A stretch of 64,000 nt of DNA from Kwoniella bestiolae CBS 10118 (lineage: Eukaryota; Basidiomycota; Tremellomycetes; Tremellales; Cryptococcaceae). The stretch is taken from the NCBI RefSeq assembly GCF_000512585.2, contig NC_089241.1, positions 6,528,001 to 6,592,000 on the forward strand. Reading direction: 5' to 3'. Each line of letters opens with the position of its first letter. The stretch's first letter is position 1. Position numbers and translations under genes: made by a program. Positions 1-10,988 of the stretch are shown piece by piece. The notes under the pieces are model-generated. The model was given only the letters and a program-made list of their open reading frames with translations. It had not been told where the DNA came from and searched no databases.

Positions 1-69
1 AAACCTAACATAATGAGTAACCCGTATCATTCCTTCTTCTACACACTCTCATTCATTAATTCATATAGA

Positions 70-556
70 TCACTCGACAATACTAATCCAAGTCTCCTCT
101 GTACCCTTCCAATTCCACAATTGGACCCAGCAGTTCGAAGTCATATATCCCAATATCTCATCGATGACTGCCGTTCGAAGGTCCAGGTCTCGTAATTCAG
201 CGATGAAGTCGCCTAGTTCCATCATCTATGATTAGGCGAAGGCCGAGGGGAAAGAAATGAAAGCGAAGGGTGTTCCATGGCGATATCACAGGATATGATG
301 TGAATGATGGGGCGGTACCACGAGGTGTATGGTACGGGAATGGAGGGACACAAGGGAATTTCATTCATGAGTCAACAAAAATCCGACATTAGACTTGGCC
401 AAAAGGAAGAGAACCCCAACCTACCTTGGAGTCCTGTTGACCCAACAGCTCGTACGCATCCTGAGCCAACGAAGGTATACTCTCCCTTTCCTCCTCTGTT
501 GCGGGTGGTGAGGGCGGCGATTCGTAGGTTGTGTATCCGGATGTTATGGATGCCAT
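70..556 (-). CDS. Small hypothetical protein (95 aa, 2 exons)
   Basis: I do not recognise this protein. Exon 1 is 425-556 and exon 2 is 70-225, joined across a 199-nt intron that starts GTAGGT and ends CATAG. The frame closes exactly to 95 residues. The N-terminus is rich in Pro, Ser and Glu. The C-terminal half is acidic and hydrophobic with several Trp (WVQLWNWKG) and could form helices. No signal peptide or membrane segment is seen. The start is the first ATG of the open exon. The long intron could hide a small extra exon, but none is needed for the frame. Family unknown; the call rests on splice-site quality and frame closure. Confidence 0.55.
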
Positions 557-2003
557 GGTATTTCGTTGTGCTGGAGGAGAGAGATGGAAGAAGAAGGAGG
601 GAAAGGTGGACCCGATGGGATCGGACTGACTTGATCAGAGGGGAAACAAGGAAGGAAGGAGTGACCGGTGGTCGAAAGAAGGAGAGACGACTGAAATGAT
701 CGAGGTTATTGTATGGCTGATCTGGGGACTACTGGTAGCTTGATATCCTCGGCTCGATAGGATGACAGTTTGAAATATCTTGAATTAACGATTTGATGCA
801 AAGGGAAAGGTCAAAGTGGGGGTGGCAAATCAATGTTAATGTTGAAGCTTTGTGGACCTTATGTCGATCAATATTTAACTCAATTGCGATCCAACTGATG
901 ATAATGATAATTAAAGATTAATGAGAGATAAGGTGAAAAAGAATAACACGAAACGTTAATCACCAGTAAGATGAATGATAAAGGGTAAGTTATCGTTCAT
1001 CTTGATACACGCAAGGTAAGAAGGAAGGAAGGTAGGAGTAACTATTTCTCTTCCAACTAAACATACCCGTTGTATGGAATGTAATCTAATTAGTGCAATA
1101 GCTGTTTTCGTCTTTCCTTCTGCTCCTGCACTTCGAGCTATCATAATGTATGTATACAAAAACAAGGTAATAAAAGCTTACATCAACATGCAGATAACAT
1201 GAGGCAACATCGCATCTCGCATCTCGCGCTTGAAATAACCAAAACAACATTTAGGGGCATGAATGAATGATCCGAAACTCGTTTTGATACTTCTTTTCCG
1301 AAGTACTTCACCGTGAGCTGTCACCGACATCACGTAGTACTGCAAAGCCTCGTTGCTACTAGTTCCGATTCCAGATACAGTGACTCTACCCTATCGCAGT
1401 GATTGTAGAATATACATGAAGTACTCACAGACACACCACACAGCGCCGCCCCATTAATACATGAGGCAAAAGTCAAATCTAGGAACAGTCGATCAAAGTG
1501 GGGTAGGGTAGGGTAGGGCGAGTGGGGTGATCGGATCTCTCGCCGGACCTACTGATATGGCACTTGTTGTGCGCATGCTTGTATTGTCAACCTTGATCTC
1601 GTATAGTCTGTGCAGTCGAATCGGACCAGCTCTATCATATCTTACCTATATTTCGTCCGATCTCTTCAGTCCTTATGCTTCTGACATATTTGCTCATGAG
1701 CTTTACTTCAAATGATGTACCGTTATTCTACTGTCACATGATGATGCAGCCAATGTACAGTATGAACAGCTCGACGCTCCCATATGAAAGATTCCAATGA
1801 TAGTTCAACTACTCAGTCTGTATGGCAGGAAGTGTACGTACTCCCTTCCATGTGAGACGGCAACCTTAATCTGTAAGTGCACTGCACTCCGCAGAAAGGT
1901 ATGTGCCTGTATCGATACTATCATTCCAACCTCCATATTCGTCCTGTTATTGGCTCATATCAATATCATCTTTCGATCTTTCATATTCATCCAAATAATC
2001 AAA
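557..2003. other. Intergenic region, no gene seen
   Basis: About 1.4 kb between divergently transcribed genes. It is AT-rich with scattered stops in all frames. The only pattern seen is a short GGGTA-type tandem repeat near 1500-1520. It presumably holds both promoters. Short open frames at 956-1165 and 1527-1715 have no splice or codon support. Confidence 0.5.
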
Positions 2004-2890
2004 ATGGCTCTCTTCATAAGCGACACTCTACGCCAACATCTGATCCGAGGTCAAGCTATCCTGACAACGGCTCTAGTAAGTGGATGATTCCTGGGCATCG
2101 GGTATAGTATGATGACTCAGAACCTCGCTCATAGGCCTCTCGGAGTGTTCATAAGTTAAGTGTGGATGAGATGAAGCTAATCCTCTTCTATAAAATCCAA
2201 GAATAGTTAGTGATTCTGTTGATTCATTCCCACCCTGACCCTCAACTCTCATCTGCTGATCCGATATATATATATCACATCTTGTAGTCAGGATACTCGT
2301 CGAAGACTTCCAAGAAGTAAGGTATTTACAAACTTCGGTCGATATCTGGAGGATGGGCTGAGAAATGTCGAATTGGCTATACGAGAAGTAAGTTGATACT
2401 GCTGCATGCCGAAGAATCATGTGAGGGTTCAGCTTCAACTGAAGGTTCGAATAAACTACTGTAGATTACGATGATAGCCACGAAAGAACTGCGATATCAT
2501 CCAGATCCCTCAAGTATCGTCGCAGTCGAAAAGAGGTTACATCCCGCTTTCACCTTGAACCTTCCGACACCCAAACCCAGCCCCGACTCAGATGCGGACG
2601 AGGACGACACGTTCGCATCCCTCAGACCAGACCTACGGGGAGCCGACACAAGTATCAAGCCCAGCGCTACGATTCCTCCTAGAAAGCTGGAACTTCTGCG
2701 CGATATGTCCAGAAGATTCTTAAGAAATATATATTGCCATTTGACTGATCTGGCAGAACCTGATATCATGGGCCAATCGCGAAGAGCGACCGGAAAGGAC
2801 AGCGGCGCGGGACATGCACGTAATAGGAAGAAGGGGCAGAAGGAGAGAGAGAGGGAGATGGTTAACTCGTTCAAGAAGGTGCATATGTGA
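2004..2890 (+). CDS. Hypothetical basic protein (197 aa, 3 exons)
   Basis: Exons are 2004-2075, 2292-2387 and 2465-2890. Both introns have GTAAGT donors. The second exon uses the TCAG acceptor at 2291, because the TAG acceptor four bases earlier leads straight into a stop. The joined frame gives 197 residues. The N-terminal third looks helical; the middle is acidic (PDSDADEDD); the C-terminus is very basic with a run of alternating Arg, Glu and Lys, suggesting a nuclear or nucleic-acid-associated protein. No catalytic motif is recognised. ATG 2004 is chosen because it opens the first exon after an AT-rich leader. Function unknown. Confidence 0.6.
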
Positions 2891-3632
2891 GTTCATAGTG
2901 ATGATCTCCAATAGCAGTACATAATTAATACTGATCCGATGAGCTTCACTGTTATCAGTCGAGATAAGAAATAAGAACCTATATCTCGGTCAGGTTACTG
3001 GACCATGATGATGCCTAGAATGACATATTGTCGAATTGTTTCGTATTCGTATTCATAGAAACCTGCGATATTTGCATGAGCTCTCATGTATACGGTATGA
3101 TCCATGTATCGTATGTCATCCTGAACCACTTGCTCATCTTGTGGGTGGCAAGTTCAAGGTTGTCTGTCTATTCCAGTCAATTTAACCTTTTAACCGGTGG
3201 CTCATCACTCGATCAACCGTCGGTGTGAGGACGAGCACTCGTCAACATTATATTCATGAAAAAACCAATGTTCATAGGAGACATATCATCACCGAATATA
3301 GGTAGCATCGTATTCACAGTCTGCTTTGCAAGCAACAGCAATCACCTCTCCCATAACTTGGTGCAGAAGCATCAACGACTACTCGTAGCTCAAGACTTTC
3401 CCGTGATCACCTGAAGTCAGACCACGACGTCGCCCCATCTCCTTTGAACCACGACCTTCCGATGAGGTCGCAATGACACTATCACTCATAAATGAGATCG
3501 ATGATAAGTATACGTATATATAGAAAACCCAAGTGGACCCCATCATCCAGAAGATCACACTTCATTTCAAGCTACGTAACATCTATTCGCAAGAACTGAA
3601 CATCGATTTCAACGAATTAGAAATAGATAGCC
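2891..3632. other. Intergenic region, no gene seen
   Basis: 3' flank of the preceding gene and promoter of the TANGO2-like gene. AT-rich, with TATA-like sequence near 3515-3522 (TATATATAG) about 110 bases before the next start codon. No coding potential seen. Confidence 0.5.
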
Positions 3633-5012
3633 ATGTGTATCGCATTCTTCACATTATCACAACCTGGATACAAACTGTGAGATACCACCCTTCTTTCCTC
3701 TTCTCCACTGAAAATCTTCCTTCAGCAGTACTTACGAAACCTATTCTCTGGAGCTGGTGCTGATTATGTTGATATCCCAGCATCCTAGCTTCCAACCGGG
3801 ATGAATTCCTAGCTCGACTCACCGCTCCCGCGAAATGGCACTCGTTCTCTTCAGACGATACTGCGGAAGACGATTGGGTCTTATCTGGGGTGGATAAGGG
3901 CGCAGCGAACGGCGGGACTTGGCTTGGGATCACTAAGGATCTTCGTGTTGGTTTACTGTAAGTTCAACCAAATCCACTTCAATCTGATTAAGGTGGTCAT
4001 TGCCCCGCAGATCTTCTGATCTCACCATGGCATTGGACCACACAACATCATAGAATATACATATATCTCAGATTGCTAACCCAGAGAAAAACAGTACGAA
4101 CGTCCGCCTAACACCCCCAACACCCCCACTGAAACCCTCCCCCAATCCCCCTTCTCGAGGCCTACTCCTCCGTGAATTCCTCTCTGCCCCTCCATCCTCC
4201 GCTCCTGGAGTACATCAATACCTCTCATCGCATTATCCCCAATCAGGCCAATACGAGGGATTCAACCTCCTTCTATTCTCCTTAGCAAAACCTCAAGCCG
4301 AAGTGGGTTATCTGACTAATAGACCTGTACCATGTCTCACCGATTTACGTATCCCTTCCTCCCATGCTCCACCTCCAACCCAGACCAACGGGATGCCCGC
4401 GGAATGTTTTGGGATAAGTAATTCACCGATGAATGAACCTTGGCCTAAAGTTCGGGAGGGGGAGGGGAGGATGGTAGATGCTTTGAAAGAGTGGGAGAAG
4501 GGGGGAGGGGGGGAGAAGGAGTTGGTAGGGAGGATGTTTGGAGTATTATCGTGAGTCCTCTTCTATTCTTATTCTCCTTTCTTCCCGTGTGTCTATCGTC
4601 TCTTCTTCTGTCCGTCCCTCTTTTCTCCCATCTGACCTCCCCCTTTCGCCCATATCCACCATCTTCTCTTCCTTCTCTTTCCCCCTCCGCCCTCGACTTC
4701 CGAGTGTGCTCGTCACGCTATCACAGATGCTCACAACAACTTTCACCCCACAGCCAATCCATCCCCATAACCACACAATCCGACATGCTCTCCTCAACGA
4801 CCATCCCCCTAATCAAAATCCCTTCAACACCCACCACCCAAGTAGACAACGAGAAGCCAAGATGGTACGGCACCAGGACATCTACAGTCATCCTCGTCAA
4901 AGAGAACGGAGAGACGATCTTCGTAGAGAGGGATGTGTTAGTATTGGATGAGAAGGGGGAGCCGAAGAGAGGTGAGGGGGAGAGATGGGTTGAGTTCAAG
5001 GCTGATGTCTAG
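3633..5012 (+). CDS. TANGO2/NRDE-family protein (320 aa, 4 exons)
   Basis: Exons are 3633-3676, 3781-3957, 4095-4550 and 4727-5012. The protein begins MCIAFFTL and carries the family's NRDE signature at residues 20-23 (LASNRDEFLARL), then the conserved GGTWLGI stretch, a GFNLLLF strand and the SNSPMNEPWPK element. It ends with WYGTRTSTVILVKENG and FVERDV, the usual C-terminal signature of fungal members. NRDE proteins resemble Ntn hydrolases, with the N-terminal Cys2 as candidate nucleophile; the human homologue TANGO2 is linked to Golgi organisation, mitochondrial lipid homeostasis and haem handling. Its biochemical activity is not settled. The length is slightly above the usual 270-310 because of Pro-rich inserts. 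Confidence 0.88.
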
Positions 5013-5483
5013 GTGGGATTGGGATAGTCTGCTTGTTATGATTCTGTATCTCTAGCATTCACATATTACACTTGCATAATTTGATGTTCCTTAAGTCAGT
5101 GATTAGGTGTGTCAGCGATTCATTGTGTGATACACATTCGTGAATGATACGCATATCGTAAAAGAGCTTGAACTGGAATTCAAGCCTAAATGTGTGATCA
5201 TCATCCTGAGGTGTGGTTTTGTTGTAGCCGTTCAGATCCCAAATGTCTGCCCTCAATCCTCTCTGAGCAGAACATTCCCAATACAAGTGCTGAAGACCAC
5301 AACCAAGCCATCCCTAAGTCCGAGAGCAAGCAGTCGTGGAAGCCATGCATGACGCCAAAATACAGACAAAAGCCTGATCCCCTCATCCCTCATCCTTCTA
5401 CCACCGACACATCTACGTCTACTTTATTTTCATAGGTGCCGTAAATATGCAAGAGATAGAGGGATCCCAAATTTGTGATGCGA
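5013..5483. other. Convergent 3' flanks
   Basis: Lies between the stop codons of two converging genes (TANGO2-like and RPL25). Holds both 3' untranslated regions; nothing else seen. Confidence 0.6.
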
Positions 5484-6656
5484 TTAGATGAAACCGATCT
5501 AAAGGGAGATTATCGATATTAGCTAAACCCTTCCTCACTATGACAGTTTCTAATTTAGACGAGAATGGTGACTCACCTTGTTGGCAACTTCGAGGGCGTC
5601 GAAGTCGGCGGTCAATCTGACGTAGGCCTTCTTCTTACCGTCGGGTCTAATCATGCAAAAGAGGTATCAGCATTGATCATCTCTAATAACAATTCAGGAT
5701 CTTCAAGCAGTTGATACGGTGTATCCAGCATTACACGATAATTGGCAGAGTAGACCCACCGGATAAGAGTGTTAACCTTGGCAGCATCAACATCATAAAG
5801 CTTCTTAACGGCATCCTTGATGTTCCTCTTGTTAGCCTTCAAATCAACGATGAAGACGAGGGTGTTGTGCTCCTCGATCTTCTTCATGGCCGACTCGGTG
5901 TTAAGGGGATGTTGGATCGTTCGGAATTGGTCCATTCGGGGCAAGTGAGGAACCGACTTTCGAGGGTATCGGGGCGCACGGGGTAATCTCAAGGTGTTGG
6001 GTCGGTGGAACGAGACGGAGGTTCTGACCTTTCGGACTGAACCGGATTGGGTACCCTTGAGGGCAGCCTTTTTGGCCGATTTGGCTTTGGCATCTTGGGG
6101 TTTGGCAGCGGCTATCACAACACCGAAAAAGCAAAATATAGTCAGCACTTCCTCCAGTTACAACGGGATGGAGGGGTGGGCCGTGGGTATTTGGTCTGGT
6201 CTGGTTGATCTGATCTGATCTGATCTGGTTCAAGCGATGAGGGTCGTTTCGCTATGGTTCTAATTTCCTCCAAAAGTCCATTCGCTGTCGTGTTGATGGT
6301 TCATGAACACCGATATGTCGAATGACATGTCGAGAAGCACCCTTCCACCTGATGATGCGACCTGAACAGGACTTCCCAAGTGATCCAACAACACCTAATC
6401 CACCATCCATCCCACGCTCGTCACTCCTGAACCTATATCACTCTAGCCTGATGTTGACTTTGACGTTGACGATCAACCTCTCTTGCTCCCATCGTCCTGA
6501 TCTCACTCTACTTCCAATCAATCCATTTCTAACATCGCTGTCCGTAGCGAAACCATCCCCATGAGCTAGACCAGACCAGACCAAACCAGACCAGACCAAC
6601 CGATACCAAACCGATGTTGTCGAAAGAGTATACTCACCCTTGTTGGAGGGAGCCAT
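5484..6656 (-). CDS. RPL25: 60S ribosomal protein uL23 (L25/L23a)
   Basis: Coding exons are 6638-6656, 5760-6111, 5577-5646 and 5484-5498, giving 151 aa (yeast L25 is 142). A 5'-UTR intron lies at 6671-6740. The product starts MAPSNK, has a Lys/Ala-rich N-terminal extension, then the uL23 core: PRKSVPHLPRMDQF, a TESAMKKIEEHNTLVFIVD block, a VKKLYDVDAAKVNTLIRPDG block and the ending VANKIGFI. In the ribosome it sits beside the nascent-chain exit and binds 25S rRNA; signal recognition particle docks there. The last exon codes only for IGFI and the stop. The first coding intron (6112-6637, 526 nt) is far longer than others in the window and contains a long inverted repeat (separate entry). No C/D-box snoRNA pattern was found in it. 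Confidence 0.97.
6191..6599 (-). repeat. 16-bp perfect inverted repeat within RPL25 intron 1
   Basis: Arms at 6191-6206 (TTGGTCTGGTCTGGTT) and 6584-6599 are perfect reverse complements, separated by 377 bases. Both lie inside the 526-nt first coding intron. One arm starts about 38 nt after the 5' splice site and the other ends about 80 nt before the 3' splice site. In the transcript they could pair and loop out the middle of the intron. A GATCT tandem run lies next to the left arm (about 6206-6230). Confidence 0.85.
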
Positions 6657-8111
6657 TTTGACGATAATACCTGATTAACGGAGAAAGTATCAGCACCGGA
6701 AGATAGTGATATGATGTATGTAGGTATGAAGATAACTTACAGGCTTGATGGATGGAGAAGGGGTGATAACAATAGTCAATTGAAAACCTCAAATTGACAA
6801 GCTAGCGACGAGCAGCAACCAACAACCAACAAGCAGCGAGAGAGCTACTGTACGGTAGTGTATGATGGTGGTGCGGTATAGTGTGGTGCGAAAACTTGCA
6901 TACAGGGGGAGAATCAGGGTAAAACAAGGAAATAACGTGGTCAGAAACGGGGAAGCCACACTCTTTAGCAACAAAGAGTATACGGCGTTTCTTGCTCTGT
7001 CGGATATAAGCTAACGCCGACACTTGCGGGCGCTTGGATAAACTTGAACCCAAGCAGTCTTGTCTTGGTTTGCATGGTTGTTTGTTTGTTTACATGTCTG
7101 CGTCGCGTCTCGCTGTTTGGTACATCATATGTCACCTGCTGTACATCTTGTCATGCTGATAATCCAGTCTACATGTCATCAAGCCACTCTCTCACTAGAA
7201 AAACGAAAGATCGCACCTCGATCACCAAGCATGTACTTTCGTCATCTGACCTGGCAGCTTTGATACCGCTTAGCAGGAAAATGGTCTCCTCGCAACAGGT
7301 CGGTATCAACCGTGTCTAACACTCCAAATGACGAGATCCGACAGACACCAAAGGACAAGAAGAATGATCGAACACGACTAATTGCAGTCGAGAGCCTACA
7401 CAAGGTACCATCAAGTCTCGAATCTCCTAATACGAAGTACCTCAATTTATCGTTCTGCAAGAAACACCTCGCAGCGTACAAAGGAGGGTTGTGGAATAGC
7501 TTCCGAACATCCATCCACACTTCCATCGCATCATCATCGCTACAAATGACGTCTTCAAACGAGTCATCCAACATTCCAGACCAGACCAGACATCCACATC
7601 AATGCGACGTGTTACTCATTTGTTGTACCGATATCATAGCGATCAAAGGACGTCTCCAGGATGTTCTGCACCCTCTGCGATCTTCCTTCTTGTCATAACA
7701 TCCTTGAGATCTGGCCGTTTCGTTATGTACGGAGAAAGCCCTTCCGAGGAGGAACAGCTAATATAGCTGATACTGATACGTCCTGACGCAGTTGAAGTGG
7801 CCCTTTCCTCTGATTTCGTGATGTCCAGGTAATATCAGAGTCGACCTCTGAATGAGGGAAATGACGATTATTGACTTGGTGTGTGACGTCGATGATGGTC
7901 TGAACAAGATCAATGACGAAATGCGAGATCTCTAGTCGACCAGGAGGAACGTTCATGAGATGTCGAAGTGAGTGGAAAAAGGTATAAATACCGTCCGAAT
8001 GGCCTTCTCATGCAAACTCATGTTAACAAGTCTTCAATTCACTAAGCTTCACTCCCCTTACTCCTACCACTCAGACCAAACGAAGCAATCTAAATTGATT
8101 GACCAGCCAAC
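6657..8111. other. Intergenic region with divergent promoters
   Basis: Includes the RPL25 5'-UTR intron (6671-6740) and leader. From about 6800 to 7970 no convincing exon is seen. Open frames at 7044-7319, 7242-7574 and 7312-7698 overlap one another and lack splice support. Confidence 0.5.
7983..7989 (+). promoter_or_regulatory. TATA box for the secreted-protein gene
   Basis: TATAAAT inside GGTATAAATACC, about 125 bases upstream of the ATG at 8112. Confidence 0.6.
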
Positions 8112-8980
8112 ATGTACTTTGTCAAGTTCGCATTACTCGCCCTCCCCTTCATCGGCCTCGCAGCCTCCAAGCCCGTCGTGGTTGAGAAACGAGCTACTGC
8201 CTTGGACGTGGTCACCGGATTGCAAAGTGCCATCGTAAGTCATCTCTTTCCCATATCCCCTTTCATCCTTCATGCTACATCTCACAGTTGGAATGTACAA
8301 TATCAAGCATGCATTCGTATATATATACTAAATAATAGGAATAGTCCGGACCAATCACAACCCTCAAAACATCCAATGTCTCCTCCGATGACGCCCTCTC
8401 AGCTCTCACATCCATCAAATCAGCCATCACAGAAGCTACGGCATCTATCGGCACTGCCACCGCATCGAAGCGGGATCTTGCCTCGGTAGGTATCGATGGA
8501 AGACAAGTTGACGATCTGGCCACTGTCGGAGAGGTCTTAGCGGAGGTGATCAAAGATATTGTGGAGGCTGTGGAGGGGTTGGCGGATGAGTTGAGGAAAT
8601 TACCTTTGATTGTGGGTCACCCTTTCCTCTGCCTTCATGTCTGCTACGTACACTTGTATCACCAGCCTAGCAGCTATGGAAGACTTGGCCAGAAAAGAAA
8701 GAAGAATGAGTGATCGCTGATTCTTATTTTTGAACCGATTTACAGGGCGCTATCATCATCGATATCGACTTCGGCCTCAACACCCTTCTCCTAGGTGTCC
8801 AACTCGTCCTCGCTGGTGTAGTTGAGATCCTCAGGGGGTTGCTCAGCGGAGTTGCAGATTTGTTGAACAGCCTGGGTAATGGGTTGCTCGCTGGTGAGTC
8901 ATACCAACGACTCAAGGTCAGAATTCACATCGAATGATGGGCTGATGGATGTGTTTGGTACAGGTCTCATCTTCGCCTAA
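8112..8980 (+). CDS. Small secreted hydrophobic protein (184 aa, 4 exons)
   Basis: Exons are 8112-8234, 8345-8611, 8746-8893 and 8964-8980. The product starts with a clear signal peptide (MYFVKFALLALPFIGLAASK) followed by VVVEKR, a likely Kex2 cleavage site; a second KR lies near residue 82 (TASKRDLAS). The middle is Ala/Ser/Thr-rich with amphipathic spacing. The C-terminal 60 residues are a Leu/Val/Gly hydrophobic block (LLLGVQLVLAGVVEILRGLL) ending GLIFA. I know no function. The layout recalls small fungal surface-active secreted proteins, but the eight-Cys hydrophobin pattern is absent (no Cys). The gene at 10187 is a paralogue with the same last three intron positions and phases but no signal peptide. 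Confidence 0.85.
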
Positions 8981-9443
8981 AAGAGTGATCTATGAGTCTC
9001 ATCAAGAATTGATAACTGTCATGTAGCTAAAGCAGGATAACCGTTCTCGTCTTCATGTAGCGTAGCGTAATAATCTCAAATGTAATTAAGACTTTTCTTC
9101 ATATCGCACCTGTATATATACTTAGGAAAAGACATGTATCGTATTGTTCTGGTCGGAGGTCAACATAGCATAACCTGGTACCCGATATGAGATTGGACGA
9201 CCCAAAAGACATGGCACAGTAGAAACCTACAATATGTTCTTTCTCTTTCCACGACGTGGTATGCACCACGAGAAGGGATGATGACTCGTTGTCTCAATTC
9301 CACGAGGTCTGCCCAAAGAACCTGTAATCTGAATTATGTATTTCAAGAGCAGGAATGAATCGTTCTGTTCGTTTGCTGTTCATTCAAAGTGGATTGATAT
9401 CCCGAACAGAGAGATTGCTTGCCTTGGATTCGCATTAACAAGT
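8981..9443. other. Intergenic region, no gene seen
   Basis: 3' flank of the secreted-protein gene and upstream region of the small gene at 9444. An in-frame extension of the latter back to 9336 is open but unsupported. Confidence 0.5.
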
Positions 9444-9772
9444 ATGTCAACCAACACCGATATCCCAGATCCCGAAGCAGATATAATCTATCTCCCGGGA
9501 ATCATAATCCATAATGGCCATAGCGACTATGCGGCAATCCGAGATGGAAAGATGTACGGTGTACAAGTAGGCAGCGAGAGCTGGAAGATTGTTCATGCGA
9601 TGATCGAACATGATCCCGAACACCCGGACATTGCAGATACCATTGTTAGGTTGGCGGATGATGTTGCGGAGGGGTATGGTGGGACGTGTCCTGTGAGTCA
9701 AGTCAAGGTCGAGGTCATACATTCATTTCGTGCTGATTACCTGACTGTACAATGGTAACTTTGTAGCGATAG
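9444..9772 (+). CDS. Small hypothetical protein (84 aa, 2 exons)
   Basis: Exon 1 is 9444-9692; exon 2 is only CGA TAG at 9767-9772, reached through a GTGAGT..TTGTAG intron of 74 nt. The product is acidic and cytosolic-looking: MSTNTDIPDPEADIIYLPG, then a GHSDYAAIRDGKMYGVQVG segment that could be strands, a helix around ESWKIVHAMIEHD, and an ending in YGGTCPR. No known motif. The frame stays open upstream to 9336, so a longer form is possible; if unspliced, the frame runs to 9758. It sits between two paralogous genes, but I see no similarity to them. Confidence 0.45.
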
Positions 9773-10186
9773 TCAAGAATACAGGGTAGAAGACTTCCGT
9801 CCCTGTTGGAATCAGCTTGTCGTTCCTGGATGTTGGTTGAACCATGCATCCCTGTCTGATGTACGGTGGCCAGACTCGGATATATAAAGGGCGCAGTCAT
9901 TCACACTCGTTTCATGTATGTTCTATGACGTTGATCGTCCGTCAATCATGGAGAGTACAATCAACATGACGTTGTGCTGTACATTGTATGAAGTAAGATG
10001 ACGAACATCCTTTGTTCTACGCTGTTGATGCTCCACCTAAAGGACCGTGCGATGGCGACGACACTGGAGAAGGGCATGGATATATAGTAGAATGGATTTG
10101 ACGTTCTCGAAGGTATTCTACCATAACATCACATTGACTATCGCGCACTACTCATACTGACATAGACAAGAAACAATAACAACAAG
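9773..10186. other. Intergenic region with two TATA-like boxes
   Basis: Holds a strong TATATAAA at 9881-9888 and a TATATAG at 10081-10087. The second suits the gene at 10187. The first has no confident gene behind it; a tiny frame starting ATG at about 9948 with a GTAAGA donor is possible but too short to call. Confidence 0.45.
10081..10087 (+). promoter_or_regulatory. TATA box for the leaderless paralogue
   Basis: TATATAG about 105 bases before ATG 10187. This is the same spacing class as the TATA box of its paralogue, which supports ATG 10187 as the true start. Confidence 0.5.
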
Positions 10187-10988
10187 ATGAACCCTAAAGA
10201 TTCAGCTTTGGATGTCTCGCAGAAGCTCAAAGAGGGAATTGTAAGTCATGTCTGTCCTTCTCCTATACCCCTTTCATCTTCACCGTCTCCTTCCTCCGGA
10301 CCAACACTAGCACATCGATGGCGATATCCATCAGAACAATGACTAATTTTCCCTAATACTCCAGGCTCAACCCATTGAGGCCCTCCGAAACCCCGACGTA
10401 ACATACGACGACGCCTCCAGCGCCCTATCGACAATCCGCAATTCCATCGCCAAAGCCAACGCGCAGTTCCCAGCTGCAGGGGTCAAACATGATTTATCTC
10501 AATTGACAAAACAGGTGGGATTACCACTTGAAAGTGCAGATGGGGATGAGAATAAGGTCGGTGGGGTGCTGGCAGATGTCATTAGGGATATCGTAGAGGC
10601 TGTGGGGAATATTAAGGATGAGTTGAAAAAGATGCCTTTGATTGTGGGTTTGAGTCTATCCTTTTGCCTCGACAGCATTTTAATGATATTGTCAACCTCA
10701 TTCACCACTTGTCCTCGGAGATAAAGATAACATCGCTGATATACATTTCAAACAGGGCTCTCTCATCCTCGAGATTGATACTGGTCTCAACACCCTCTTA
10801 GTCGGACTCCAACTCGTCTTAGCGGGTGTAGTGGAAGTGCTGAGAGGATTATTATCTGGAGTTGCTGGGTTGCTCAAGAACCTGGGTAACGGATTGACCT
10901 TTGGTGAGTTTGTCGGTTCGCTTTCATCTAGCACTAAGTATGAAGGCTGACGTTTTGGAAAATTATAGGTCTCATCTTTGGTAGATAG
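10187..10988 (+). CDS. Paralogue of the 8112 secreted protein, lacking the signal peptide (166 aa, 4 exons)
   Basis: Exons are 10187-10240, 10365-10643, 10756-10903 and 10969-10988. Intron phases match those of the 8112 gene, and exon 3 has exactly the same length (148 nt). The C-terminal block is strongly conserved (LNTLLVGLQLVLAGVVEVLR, then GLLSGVAGLL, ending GLIFGR). The N-terminus, MNPKDSALDVSQKLKEGI, corresponds to the mature start of the paralogue; the signal peptide and the Kex2 site are missing, and the TATA box sits too close for a lost upstream coding exon to be likely. The protein may therefore stay inside the cell or leave by an unconventional route. Function unknown. Confidence 0.85.

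Noticed and set aside
6112..6637. Possible intron-encoded C/D snoRNA in RPL25
   Set aside because: No convincing C box and D box pair was found on the sense strand; H/ACA type cannot be judged by eye.
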